Of a stretch of 64,000 nt of DNA, positions 10,295 to 22,569 are shown piece after piece; position 1 is the stretch's first letter, and the number at the start of each line of letters is the position of its first letter. The stretch lies in contig NC_057788.1 of the NCBI RefSeq assembly GCF_014905175.1, positions 8,804,001-8,868,000 on the forward strand, written 5' to 3'. The notes under the pieces were generated by a model, which did no database searches, was not told where the DNA came from, and worked only from the letters and a program-made list of their open reading frames with translations. The DNA is from Aphidius gifuensis. Its lineage: Eukaryota > Arthropoda > Insecta > Hymenoptera > Braconidae. The translations under genes and the position numbers were made by a program.

Positions 10295-13200
10295 ATGTCT
10301 GAACCAGAGGACTGTCCGGCTGTACCGGATAGTACAACAAGAGAACAACGCCTTGGTTTTTCTCATGGTGAAGATGTTTTACTTCAGCATAAAGATGGAA
10401 AATATTATCTTGGTACAATTGTTGAAGTTGATTTAACAAGAGATAAATGTTTAATTAAATTTTTGGATAATACATCAGCATGGTCATCTGTCAAGGATCT
10501 AACAAAACTAACAATGCTTGATTCTGATGTTATGTGTGTACTATGTAAAAAATCACAACCAAAAAATGACAATGATATTGTTGTTTGTGATAAATGTGGA
10601 AGGGGTTATCATCAACTTTGTCATCAGGTATTTATATAAATTATTTAAGTAATAAAAAAAAAGTATATAAAAGTATAAATTAATTAAATAAATATTATTT
10701 TAAATTAGCCACAAGTATCAAAAGATGATACATCACCAGATTCACATTGGATTTGTAAACGTTGTGTTGATAGTCAACCAAGAATAAGAGAAAGTAATGA
10801 TCCAAAAAATTCAATGATAAAAGCAAATATACGAAAAGTTTGTAGTGGTAGAGATCAACCTCAACCACCACCAGAAGACATGACAAAACTTCCATATGAT
10901 CCAAATATGTTACAATGGGATTCACATCATCGTGTTAATGCTGAACAAATATATTGTTATTGTGGTTTAAATGGTGAATGGTATACACAAATGCTACAAT
11001 GTGCTAGATGTAAACAATGGTTTCATGAAAAATGTGTTAGCTGTTTAACTTATCCTCTATATAGTGGTGATAGATTTTATGTATTTGTTTGTTCAACGTG
11101 CAATAATGGAAAAGAATTTGTAAGACGTCTTGAAGTTAAATGGGTTGATCTTGTACATTTAATGTTGTATAATTTAACTGTATACAATGCTAAAAAATAT
11201 TATGATTTGGATACTAAAATTATTCCTTATGCTGAAAAAAATTGGAATAATTTTCAATTACCATCTAGATTTCTTGATGTTACATCAAAAGAACTTAGAA
11301 CAACAATATTATCAGTTTTAACTGATAATAGAAATCGTTTTAAATGTGGTAAAGAAATTAAAAAACGTACAACAATATGGGGTTTAAGAGTACGTTTACC
11401 ACCACCATGTCCAGTTGTTAATCTTCCACCAACTGGTTTTATTGATGATGAAGTATTAAAACGTTGTTGGGGTGGTGTTAATAAAAGACTACAATATTTA
11501 TCTCCATTATCTACTTCAATATGTTCAACTCTTTCATCATCTTCAGCTTCATTGGCAGTTGATAATCCTGATTCAACTATTCCTTCTCCATCACACAAGT
11601 AAAATTAATCAATATCTATTTCTTTTTTTTTATAAAAATAATAAATCATATTTAAATAATAATTTTTTTTTATTTTTAGTTTAATTAATTTACAAGATAA
11701 TACAAAACAATTGACGTCATTTAAACAAAGCCCAGCTGTGAGTGTTGAAATTTCAGTAAATCCATCAGATGTTGTAGCACAAAATACAGTATTTGAAAAA
11801 ACAATTCAAAATAATCATCAAGCATGTCCAAGTTTAACTAATAATCAGACAGATATATCAACTCAATCATTGAGAGAAAGGTTTGTTAATTTTTAAATTA
11901 TTATTTTATTTATTTATCATGATTAATCTTAACCACATTGTCAGCTTTTATCAAACAAATTATCATTATTATCTTTTAAATTCTATGAAAATAACTATCG
12001 TTATCAAACAAAAGGTTTATATTTAAATTAAAATTCGGATTATTTAGTAAAATCTTGGTTTAATCGGTTGGATTAATTTTGATATCAGGTACAGTGGTGG
12101 TGGATTTGTTAAAAAAACTGTCCCATTTCCCAAATTAAGTTTACAAAAGAAAAGAAGATTGATGTCAATTGATGGTACACGTGATACAATGCTGAGAAAA
12201 AATGTTAAAATTGACCAAGCTGATGATGAATTGACCAAAGCACAAGAGGATCGTAAAGCAATATTTCGAAAAGCTAGAAAATTAGTTAAAAATGCAATTG
12301 CAAAGGTAAACATAAATAAAATTTTAATTAAAATATATTAAATCTTAGTTAAATAAACTAATAATAATTTATAATTTTATACAGAGTAAACCAAGAAGTC
12401 TTGATGCAACTGATTTACCACCAACACCACCAACATCAATATCAAATCCTCCAACACCACCAACAACATCAACAACATCATCTCTATCTTCTTCATCATC
12501 ATCATCATCCTCTTCATCATCTTCATCATCATTATCATTATCATTATCAGCAACAAGTGAATTATCAGTGCCAAATTTAGTTGATTTACCAGCAACAACA
12601 CCAGCAGATGAAACAAGTGGTGATGAAACAAGTTCACGTGGTACATTAGATTCATTTATACCACCACCAAAAGATTTTGAAGGAAAAAATAATCCATTTC
12701 GTAATCTTAGTGAATTACTTAATCCTGGTCAAGTTAATAATACAACAATTAATTATAATAATTGTCCAATAACATTACCATTACCATTAACACCTGTGAT
12801 AACACAACAACCAATAAAAAGGCCAACAAAACGTCAATTATCAGAAAAAGATATTATTGTTGATAGTAATGGACAAGTTAAAAGACGTAGACAACATAGA
12901 CGTGGTAGACCACCAAATTCACAAAATCAACATCAACAAACAGCAGCAAGTAAAAATGCTGCAATATTACCACCAAGAACAAATGATATTAAAGGTGAAT
13001 TTGTTAGAAATTTAAGAAGTTCATTAAATAATAATAATAATACAACAACAAATAATCAAATTGGTAATTGTGTTAATTATGCATTAAATGGAAGAAGACT
13101 TAGACAACGTCAAAGTAATGATAAAATAATACAACAAGAATTACAACAACAACAACAAAAATTAATTAAAAGTGTTCCAACTTCACCAAAGTGTTCACCT

Positions 13201-13374
13201 GTTAAACAAAATGCACCAGATATTAATATGGATGATTTAAAATCATCAGTTAATATGTATTTTGGTGCTGCAAATAGAATTGCATCTGGTGAAAAATTTG
13301 TTATAAGAGCCAAGAGAATAGGTCCAAATGGACAATCACAGTATCTTATTGAATGGGAAGGTTTCAAAACATAA
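10295..13374 (+). CDS. Pcl: Polycomb-like protein (PHF1/MTF2/PHF19 family), 876 aa
   Basis: Five coding exons: 10295-10627, 10709-11598, 11680-11880, 12089-12305 and 12385-13374; the frame is continuous across all joints. Order of domains: Tudor (about residues 20-70), PHD1 (C81, C84, C98, C101, H106, C109, C127, C130), PHD2 (C194-C242), an extended homology region ending near LRVRLPPPCPVV, a Thr/Pro/Ser-rich linker with a long Ser run, a basic segment (RRRQHRRGRPPNSQ), and the MTF2 C-terminal domain (SSVNMYFGAANRIASGEKF to EYLIEWEG-like end). Known role: accessory subunit of Polycomb repressive complex 2 in the nucleus. In the Tudor domain the first cage Trp of the human proteins (in ARWTDG of PHF1) is His here (QHKDG), so methyl-lysine binding may be weak, as reported for the fly protein. 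The ATG lies in AAAGATGTC and the N-terminus matches family length. Confidence 0.93.
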
Positions 13375-16114
13375 CGGTAATGGATTTTATTTTTTTTAAT
13401 TATTATTTTCTTATATTAAACATTCATTTTTTTGGCTTATGTACACAAAAAGTATTTGACAATTTAATCAAATACTACACAGCGTAGAAGTGACCAATTT
13501 AATTATATTTTCTTTTTTGTTTTTTTTTGTTAATTAAATTGAAAAATATGGACTGCTTAACAGATTTTTTTTTAACTTACTGCCGTTTATTTAATTAATT
13601 TACAACGTTTGGCTTTAAATAACTTTTGAATAGAAAAAAAAAAAACCAAATAAAAAATTATTCACTGTAAAAAATTACCGTCCACAAATTCATAAATTTA
13701 ATTGAGAAAAAAAAAGTTAACGAAATCATTTTTTTTGTTTTTCCATGAAAGTAACGTTAGTTAATTGATTTTTATTTTTTTCTTTTTTTTTTTTGTAAAT
13801 ATAGAATAAAAGATGGGCAAATAACGTCAACTTATATATAAGCCGTGAATATAAATAAGATTAAATGTAATAAAATTGAAAAAAAGATTAAAAAAAAAAA
13901 AAGGCAAACTGATACTGATTTTAATTATACAAAAGAAAATCTTGTAAATTTTTGATTTTTTTTTTCTATATAAATACCAATAAATCAATATTTAATGACA
14001 ATTAAAATAACATGTTGATAAAGATGAAGTGAAAAGTAATTTTTTTAGTAAAACTAAAGTTTATTTTTGAAATAAAAATAATCATCAATTAAGCTATGAA
14101 ATAAAAAAAAATGTATTGAGTAACTATTGTTGATGTTATCGAACAAAAATATTCTGATAAAAGATCAACATTTAATTTAAAAATGAAATAATTAATAACT
14201 TGCTCATACAATAATAACTAAAACAAAATAATTAATTAAATCATCAAATTTTTTATCTGTATTGTAATCCCAATGTGTAATTAATTGTAACAAGTCAATG
14301 ATAACAAAAAAAAATGTAAAAATTAAATCAACAAATTGTATAATTAATCATCTTGATTAGTGTCTTTAATTCTGACGTTATTTATTTTTTTTTCTCTATT
14401 ATATTTAATTACACAAACAAAAAAATTGTACGATTATAATTTTTAATTATTTCTTGCACAAATCATTAACGAAATTTATCATTCAAAAAAATATTGTTAA
14501 CATTCATACAGCGTCTCACAATGAGCTTATTAGGAAAATTATAAATTAAAAAAAATTTAAACAATAACAATAGTTATTGTCAATTTAAAAAAATAATAAA
14601 ATAATTAATTACTTTTAATTAAAAAGTAATTTTTACTAAATAAAACAATAATGTATCAGTAATTAATTTTTTTTTTTTTTTTGTTTTTGTTTATTGTAAT
14701 TTTATTTTGAAAAATTAAAATTGTAAGCGTGATAATTAAAGAGAAACAAAAAAAAAAAAAAAACACTGCCAAACACAATTAATAAAAAAAAAAAAATCTA
14801 AATTATTTGTTAAAATTTACGTTAATTTTTTTTTAATTTAAAAAACTAAATTTCTAATTACATATGATGATGAAGAAATGATTTTTTTTTTTTTTTTCTA
14901 CACAATGAATATTGAGACAAAAAAAATAAATAAATTTGTGTAGAAATTAATAAATTAATTGATAATAATATAATAAATAATAAGATTTTTGTAGTCTGGT
15001 TTTAATGATTAATATTGTTTTTTTTTTTCTTAATTATTATTTCTTTATCATTGCACTTACTGGTAATTTTAAATGAAATAGGAAAAAATGAAATTACTGC
15101 CAGTATCGTATGTAAATATTTCTAATTTTTTTCTAAGTAAATATATAATAGATATATCATATAATTATTCGTTTGTAAACTAAATATCATGTGAGAATTT
15201 AAACACAATAAATGAGACATGAATGATCGTAAATATAAAAAAAAAAAAACAAGTAATTTATTTTTGACATTAATGAATGTTTTTATTTAAATTAAAAATT
15301 GCATTATTTTATAATTTTAAATATGATGTAATATTTATCTGATTGTTGACGACAACAAGTCACCAAAAATTCGAAAACTAATTGAAGGATTTTCACGAGA
15401 AAAATTTCTAAAAAATGATCTTTTATTACAGTGTCCTAGACAAGCGTTCAAAAAAAAAATACATATATATTCAATGGATAGATTCGTCATGGAGTAAATG
15501 ACCTTGAACCATAGTCATGCAATTCATGGTGATGAAAGCACGTGTCCCAGTTTTGTTGCTTCGAAAAAAAATCATACAGATACATAAAGATGGTCCAGCA
15601 TGCAATAATTGTTAATTTAATTTTTGTTAAATATATTTTTAATCTAATAAGCCTGTTGGACTTAATTTTGAATATTCAATTATATGGAAAATATTTTGTT
15701 TTATGTTCAAAACAACAAATCAATTTGCCCAGAGAAAAAAAATAATTCTCAAATCGTAACTTTTGTAAATATTATATTTTATTTTTCTTTAGAATAAAAA
15801 CAACCCCCTGCTTGGCAGCGGGGCAAAGAGGGGAACGAGAAATTTAAAACCTTGAAAGAAAGAAAAAAAAAAAAAAAAAAAAACATAATCTTAAAATTCA
15901 ACCGTAACTGACGAAATAGCAGAGCACAGCAGAGTGAAAATTTCTTTGTTTAGTTTCTTCTGGTAAATCAACGTGTGTAGGTCAACACGTTATGTTAAAA
16001 AAAAAATAATAAAAATTTGTTTAAGAAGAAAAAACAAATAGAAAAATAACTGTAAATAAATAATTATAACCAAATTTTATTTGAGATTGATAGTAGTTAT
16101 TTGAAATAAATAAT
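13375..16114. other. Polycomb-like 3' UTR and intergenic region
   Basis: Very AT-rich, with many A and T runs and several AATAAA-type signals (for example about 13854, 13869). A small GC-richer patch with a possible hairpin (CCCCTGCTTGGCAGCGGGG) is at about 15804-15822. A 67-codon open frame at 15542-15745 looks random (Ile/Lys/Leu-rich, no acceptor or neighbours). Nothing else recognised. Confidence 0.5.
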
Positions 16115-16865
16115 ATGGAAGACAAGAAATACATAACTCAGTTATATGCATCAACACCACGTCCAACAATTAAACGGACACTTGTTAAGATTTTTAAAGA
16201 ATATTGTTATTATCAAACTGGTCCACCATGTCGTGATGATGGTTCAATGTACGTTTAATAATATTTTTTTGAATATATTTAATTGTTATTTATGTTTATT
16301 AAATTTATCTATAATTTTTTTTAGATTTTATGTGTGCAAAGAGAAAACAACGGAAAATATAAAATGCCAAGGACGTGGTTATCTTCATAATAATGTATTT
16401 TATGAAATTATTGGACACAATCATCCAATTAATGAAAATGATAATTTGAGACGTTTATTTAAAGATGAAATGTTTGAAGTTTGTTTGATGTTTCCAAATA
16501 GATCTGAACGACTTTTATACAACGAAATTATTGAAGAGTAAGTTTACATTATTTTTTAATTATTTATAACAATATTTACTTGATTAAATAATATTTTTAA
16601 AGTGCAAGTTAAATATTTAATATCATTAAAAACCATTGAATCATGTAATTGATGAATCTATTAATTTTCAAAATGAATAAACTTGTTATTTTTATTATTT
16701 TATATTACTAATAATAGTCAGCTTTATATATTTTTTTGTGCAAAAAAAAAACAATTGAAAAAATTAAAAATTAATCGTCGATGCAAACCCGTGTGGCCAT
16801 TGTCAATTATCAATTACAAATGTTTTAAATTAAAATTTTCAAAAATAACTATTATTTTAGATTAA
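16115..16865 (+). CDS. Small FLYWCH-type zinc-finger protein, about 164 aa
   Basis: Exons 16115-16248 and 16325-16537 are joined by good GT-AG sites (GTACGT / TTTTTTTTAG). The ATG at 16115 opens MEDKKYITQLYAS. The second exon reads IFYVCKEKTTENIKCQGRGY, then EIIGHNHP: the Y-x-C...C...H-N-H pattern of a FLYWCH zinc finger, with F replacing the usual W. The exon meets GA-GTAAGT, which is both a perfect donor and an in-frame TAA. If spliced, a third exon at 16718-16865 (after TAATAG) keeps the frame and adds a basic tail with RRCKPVWPL. If not, the protein is 116 aa. FLYWCH fingers bind DNA or mediate protein contacts in chromatin proteins; no more specific role can be read here. Confidence 0.55.
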
Positions 16866-17237
16866 TAAACATAATAAATTTACGTTTTATTATTTTCGTC
16901 ATCAGAAGGCACAAAAAATATTTTGACAATGCCAGTAGAAAATATACAAAAAAAAGAAAAAATTATATAAACCTATAATAATTATAAAAAAAAAAAAAAG
17001 AAATAATAATTTACCGGAATTCAACACGACAATGATTTAAAATATTTGAATAATTTTATTACAATTGATTTACTTTAAATAATTTTTTCTTTTTTTTTTT
17101 TTTTGAAAATTCTATTATTATTATTATTATTTGTATTACATGGCCACCTGCATTGATTTTTTTTTTAATTTAATTTTTAATTTCGGAAAATAATAACATA
17201 AAAATTGATTTTATAATCAATTGTTTTATTAATATAG
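16866..17237. other. Intergenic between convergent genes
   Basis: AT-rich, with AATAAA-type signals on both strands, as expected between the 3' ends of the FLYWCH gene and importin-5. No other feature seen. Confidence 0.5.
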
Positions 17238-20200
17238 CTAATTTGTCGGTTGATTACTGAGTGCCTCATGTAGTGCTCGTTGTTGATCAGTCGATAGTCC
17301 AGCTATGCATAGTTGAAACAATGGTTCGTTTGTTTGTATCTGTCTAACGATATTTAATATACGTATTGTAACTGGATTATCAGTTGGTACTGCATCACGG
17401 AAAAATGCTTCAGCAAATATACGTATTAGTGTCGGTATATTTTCATTATTTTGACCTAATACAATTGGATGATTTCCTTGAATTAAATCACACAAATATC
17501 CATAAACATGAGGTGATTCTTCTTCATCCTCAATAACTGGTAACCAAGTTAACCTTGAATAAATAAATAAATAAATAAATTAACAAATTAATAAACTAAT
17601 TATTACAATAATATAAATTAAATATAAAATATTAATTAACAACTTACCAGTGTTGAATCATATCATCTACATTAAGTGCTTTGTTATTATATTTTAATAT
17701 TTTAGTAACAGCTGATATAGCATTTTCAGTTGGATTAATATTTTCAGCAGCTCTTGATTCTGGTGCATTAATAACTTCAACAAGTCTTGGTACAGCTTCA
17801 GCACATGCTTGTGCAAAACCATCACCACCAAATTGTCCAAGTACACCACAACCATATGCAGCAACTTGTCTAACTTCTGGTGATTTATCAGTAATATATT
17901 GTATCATTGGACGTAAAAAGAATTCTTGATATTTAATACATGCTGGACCACCATGTTCAATAACATCAGCAAATACACATAATGCCCATTGATGATCAGA
18001 CCATGATCTTTCTGGTGATAATAATTTAACAAAATGACCACATATTTGATCAAAAAATGGGAAAAATGAATCTTTATGAGTTGAAAATAATGCATGTAAT
18101 ATATCAGCAATTTTACTTAATGCATATATATCTTCATTATCTTCATCAGCTAATTGTTCTTCAACAACTTCATCATAATCTTCATCTTTTCTTTTTTCAA
18201 GACGTGCTGCAGCACGTTCAAAATGTTCATTCATTAATTTATCCATAATACGTAATAATTCAGTCATTTGTTGAGGATTTAAACAACCAGCACCAAGTGT
18301 TTCAATACATTTTGCAAGTGAATATAAAAGTTCAAGAAGTACATCTGATTCTGGCTCTGAATCAATTGCTTTTAATAATTCTGGACAAATATATGCCCAC
18401 ATACCTTCAACATATTGACCACCTGAAATTAGAATAAAAATTCATCAGTACATTTCAAAGTATTAATTAAAAAAGAAAAATAAATTTTCAATTGTATGTT
18501 TGTTGAACAATTCATATTAATAATTAAAGTATCAATATTAAAATAGCCAATAAACTTTTGATAAATAATCAACAATGTTGATACTATTAAAACAATAGTA
18601 AAAAACAAAATTAATTAAACAAATTAATCTACCACTGACGTAACGCTATATCAATTAAAAAAACTTTGTATTGCTGACTCGGTCTGTGGTTTATTTTAGT
18701 TAATAAATAATGAATAATAATTTACCTTTAATTTTAGCACATTCAAGTAAACAAGGTAAACTTTCAGCAGCAGCTGTTCTAACACCATCATGAAAATAAA
18801 ATTTCAACATTGGCACCATAAGTCTAACAACTTCTTCAGCATAATCAGCAAAACCTTCTTTTAATTCACGTGCATAACATACAAGCATTTCACAAGCAGA
18901 TGCTTTATCCTCAAGACCAGCTGTTTTAATTCCAAAATTTTGTTGTTCACCAAGTGATACAAATTGCCAATCAGCATCACCATCAACACCTTCCATATCT
19001 TCATTATCCAACAATGCAACTTCTGGTTTCATTGCTGCAGTACGAAGTACTGGACCCATAACCAATGGTAAATATTGTGAAAATTGTTTACCTGTAATTA
19101 AATTAAATTTAACAATTATATTTTAATGCAATAAGTAACAAATCATCATCAATTTAAATAAATTTAAAAATGTAAATTCCAATACTATGATCAAAGTCTC
19201 AGTACAATGATCAACTCTCTGGAATTTTTAATATAAAATAACAAATAATAACAATTAAAACAATTGTTAATATTAAATTTTATATTTACATTAATCTACC
19301 ACTGACGTAACGCCTTGATGATTAAATTAAAATCAAAACTGCTGACTCGATCTGTGGTTAGATAATATATAGAAAATAAAAAAAACTTACCAAGTATTTT
19401 ACATAAACGTGCCCATGCTGATATTAAATAACTTATTTGTGGATCATCATCTGGTAAATCCATACCACCATCTGAATGTGTACTTAATAACATTTCCATA
19501 ACTTCAGTTGCATCAGTCATAAATTTATCTGGACCAACAGCAAGACCAATAAGACTAACACATTCAATTGTTTTACCTCTTAACATTTTATGTTCTTGTT
19601 GATTTGCATTTTGTATAATATATTTTAAACATGGCATTAATCTGTCATAATATGCAACAAATTGTTCTTCACATGTATCAGCAACTGATGCTATTGTCGT
19701 AACAACTTGTTCTAAAACAAGTTTTGTACCTTTTGATACTAATTCTTGAAATTTAGCTGTTAATATATTTTGTAATTTTTCCATAATTGCATTTAAATAT
19801 GGAGTCAATATATTTTTTGGACAATCTTCACTAAAATTAACAAGTGCAGCACCAGCATGTGCTTGTACACGTGGATTAGCATTGTCATCAAGTACCATTA
19901 AAAGACCAGGTATAACTTTGTCATGAAATTTTTTTTCAAATATTGGAGCAAAATCAGTTGACATTTGTCCAACAGCATTACAAGTTGCATAACGTACACG
20001 TGGATGCTACAAAAAAAAATCAAATAACTTGCATTAAAATCTAAACAACAAGCTATCAATGCAAAAAAAAATAATTAATAATCAATTGTCAATTTCAATA
20101 CTATGATTAATGCAATTAAACAATACAAAAATCGACTCTCTGAAATTAAAAAATATTAAATGATCAATAATTATTATCAGAACGATAATTCAAACTGAAT

Positions 20201-22569
20201 TTAATATTTAAAAAATTTATCTACCACTGACGTAACGCCTTGATGATAGAATAAAATATAAATCAAAACTGCTGACTCGATCTGTGGTGTATATATTAAA
20301 ATAATATTTAATTTAAAAAAAAAAAACTTACTGGATCTTGTAAATATTGAATAATTCCTTCCATAATTTGTCCAAGAATAGCTTCCATTTGTTTATGACA
20401 ACCTTCACCAACAGCTGATATTGCCATAAGTGCAGCATGTCTATATTTCCAATCATTATTATTCAACATTGTTGGTATATTTTGAACAATATGAGGTAAC
20501 ATTGTTTTACCACCAAGACCACATGATAAACGATCTAATGCTGATTCAGCAACAACAGTATTACTATCATTATCATCATCAATAATTTCATCAGATACAC
20601 TCCATGTTTCATCTTCATCAAGATCAGTCATCATTTTTAATACAAGTGGTACTAATGCAGCAATATATTTACTACCAACTTTTCTAACCATTGCTGGTGC
20701 TGTTTCAGATAATGTTACAATAACTTCAAGTGCTAATTGTCTCCATGAATCACCTTTATCTTCATTTGAAAATATTTTCATACACATTTCCATTATTTGT
20801 TCAAGTTGTGAACGTAAATATTTTGGTGTTGATTCAGCAAGATCAATTAATACTTTTAATAAAGCTTCATCATCTTCATTTTCAGCTGATTTTATTGTAA
20901 CTTGTAACATTGGTGGTAATAATTCAACAAAATGTTTTTGTATATTTGATTCTTTTTCATGAATTATTATAAATGCACCAAGTGCTCTAACAGCTTGAAA
21001 TTGTACCTATAAGAATTAATATAAATTCAAATTAATCATCATTATCAAATGTAGAAAAATTAATGACTATTTAATGAAATGTTTGCTTCGTATCTGTCTG
21101 TAAATTATTGCTTGACAATTTACAGTCATCAGAAAGCATTTTTTTTATTGGAAGACTTGGTGATGATAATTGAGTAACTTGATCATTTTCATGTATCAAT
21201 CTTCCAAGAGTTATGAATCACAAATTTACCTCATAATTTGATGAATCCAATATTGATTGTTGCAACATTTGCTTGATTAGATCAAGATAACTTGCTTGTT
21301 GATTACCAAATACACCTGGTACAGATCTAAATAAATATAATCATTAATATTTTGGAGTTGAAATATTTTTTTTTTTTTTTATAAATTATCATTCAATTTA
21401 ACTCACGTAAATATACGTAGTGCACTTTCTTTAAGTGCTGGTACTGGTCCATTAGCACATTGAAATAAAAATTGTAAAAATTCTGGCCATTGATTATTAC
21501 CATCATCATCAATTAAATTTCTTGCAACTTCAGCAACAACATCACATATTTTACGTCTGATATTAGTTGATTGTTCATTTTGTACAGACAATAAAATTTG
21601 TTCTCTCAATTGTTTTTGTGCTTCAGGTGGTATCTATAATTAAAAAAAATAAAATTAACAAAATGATTATCATTAAATTGAGTATAAAAAAAATCAATTA
21701 AAAAAAAACATACCTTGGGATAAAATTCCATAAATTCTGATGAGAATAATCTTCTCAGCAATACAGCAGCCATACTTCGAGCTTCTTCGCTCAAATGTAA
21801 TGTTGAAATTGCATTTACCAAACATGTTACTTTTTGTTCAATAGCAAGACCCTTATATGCTTCCTGTAAGACAAATAAAAATCATCAATTACCTGACTTG
21901 CCTATTAATGAGTCACACACAAAAATCGTGCAAGCTATAAAGATTAAAAAAAATAACCTAAAAAAAAAAAAAAAGATGATCAAACGTGGCTTGGCCTAGA
22001 TAAATTAATCATCCTATCAACTAATATCATCAGACACACAAAAAAGAAAAAAAAGAATTGATTTATCATTTAAATATCTAATCATTAAAAACATATTAAA
22101 AAAAATTGGATTTTTTTAGCCAAAAAAAAACACAAAGAGGGCGCGTGCTTATTGCCACGCGACTCCATTTTAATCGAACTATTTTTTCATGGAAAAAAAA
22201 AAGAAGATGGAATTAAAAAAAAAAATTGATGCGTTAATGTAATTACACTTATTGAGTAATAATCTACTTGATAATTGTATCATTGATTTAATAAAATTTA
22301 TAGTTAATTTAATAAAACGGAATTTGGCCGGTTGATTGGGAAAAAAAAAAAAAAAAAAAATGCCCATGCGGCCCTGACAAACACGACAACGACAACGTGA
22401 TTAATTAAAAGGCATTTGTCAAATTAAATTAACAAAATATGTTAATATTAATATGTGTAAATATTAATTATATTAATTATTTAATTACCTCAGCAGCTGA
22501 TCTAATATCGTTGTCTGTACTTAAAAGTGTTGTTAAAAGTTGCTGAAATTGTTCCTGATCTGCCGCCAT
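17238..22569 (-). CDS. Importin-5 / karyopherin beta-3 (RanBP5), 1100 aa
   Basis: Nine coding exons, minus strand: 22489-22569, 21714-21863, 21407-21633, 21230-21326, 20332-21006, 19391-20006, 18726-19091, 17648-18422 and 17238-17553. All have GT-AG ends and one frame of 1101 codons, close to the 1097 residues of human IPO5. The start MAADQEQFQQLLTTLLS matches the family N-terminus. HEAT repeats run throughout, with the family's acidic insertion (DLDEDETWSVSDE) near the middle of exon 5 and a second acidic helix (DEDNEDIYALSKIAD) in exon 8. Known role: Ran-GTP-dependent nuclear import of ribosomal proteins, histones and other cargo. Introns 4-7 hold candidate H/ACA snoRNAs. The gene is divergent from F-box gene D. 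Confidence 0.95.
18530..18690 (-). ncRNA. Candidate H/ACA-type snoRNA in importin-5 intron 7
   Basis: The 5' hairpin begins ACCACAGACCGAGTCAGCA and closes with GCGTTACGTCAGTGGT, followed by AGATTA, which fits the H box ANANNA. These blocks match the hairpins in introns 5 and 6, while the loop differs. A second, weaker hairpin closes with AATAG/CTATT and ends near an ATA box; this half does not match its sisters, so the 3' limit is uncertain. Confidence 0.5.
19168..19358 (-). ncRNA. Candidate H/ACA-type snoRNA in importin-5 intron 6
   Basis: The 5' hairpin closes with ACCAC/GTGGT and has an inner TTGAT/ATCAA stem, then an H-box-like AGATTA. After an AU-rich hinge of about 70 nt comes a second hairpin closed by AATTCCA/TGGAATT, followed by TACATTT, which places ACA three bases from the end. 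The hinge is long for this class, so two separate single-hairpin RNAs are possible. Confidence 0.55.
20084..20289 (-). ncRNA. Candidate H/ACA-type snoRNA in importin-5 intron 5
   Basis: Paralogue of the one in intron 6. Hairpin 1 has the same flanks (ACCACAGATCGAGTCAGCAG and GGCGTTACGTCAGTGGT) and is followed by AGATAA (H box). Hairpin 2 is closed by AATTTCA/TGAAATT, a compensatory variant of AATTCCA/TGGAATT, and is followed by GACAATT (ACA box). The compensated stem is good evidence for a structured RNA. Confidence 0.6.
21077..21209 (-). ncRNA. H/ACA snoRNA in importin-5 intron 4
   Basis: A standard two-hairpin layout of about 133 nt. Hairpin 1 is closed by TTGGAAGA/TCTTCCAA (8 bp) with an inner ATGAT/ATCAT. 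The hinge ATAAAA fits the H box. Hairpin 2 has an outer TGCTT/AAGCA stem, pocket strands TCTGATGA and ACAGATACG, and an inner CTGTAAATT/AATTTACAG stem of 9 bp. It ends in AACATTT, placing ACA three bases from the end. Its sequence is unlike the other three. By family it would guide a pseudouridylation; I did not identify the target base. Confidence 0.7.
21864..22488 (-). other. Importin-5 intron 1
   Basis: Poly-A/T-rich intron of about 625 bp, the longest in the gene. A possible hairpin GATGAT...ATCATC lies at about 21975-22034, but no H, ACA, C or D boxes could be placed with confidence. Confidence 0.4.

Noticed and set aside
11254..11598. 114-codon antisense frame within Polycomb-like exon 2
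   Set aside because: Overlaps strongly conserved Polycomb-like coding sequence; no independent support.
12377..12655. Antisense frame rich in Met/Leu
   Set aside because: Product of the Ser/Thr/Pro codon repeats of Polycomb-like exon 5 read backwards.
15542..15745. 67-codon frame between Polycomb-like and the FLYWCH gene
   Set aside because: Random-like composition, no splice sites, no conservation evidence.
17681..17929. Plus-strand frames inside importin-5 exon 8 (also 18057-18248)
   Set aside because: Shadows of the HEAT-repeat coding sequence.
21975..22034. Possible hairpin or C/D-like element in importin-5 intron 1
   Set aside because: A six-base stem exists but no box motifs could be placed on either strand.
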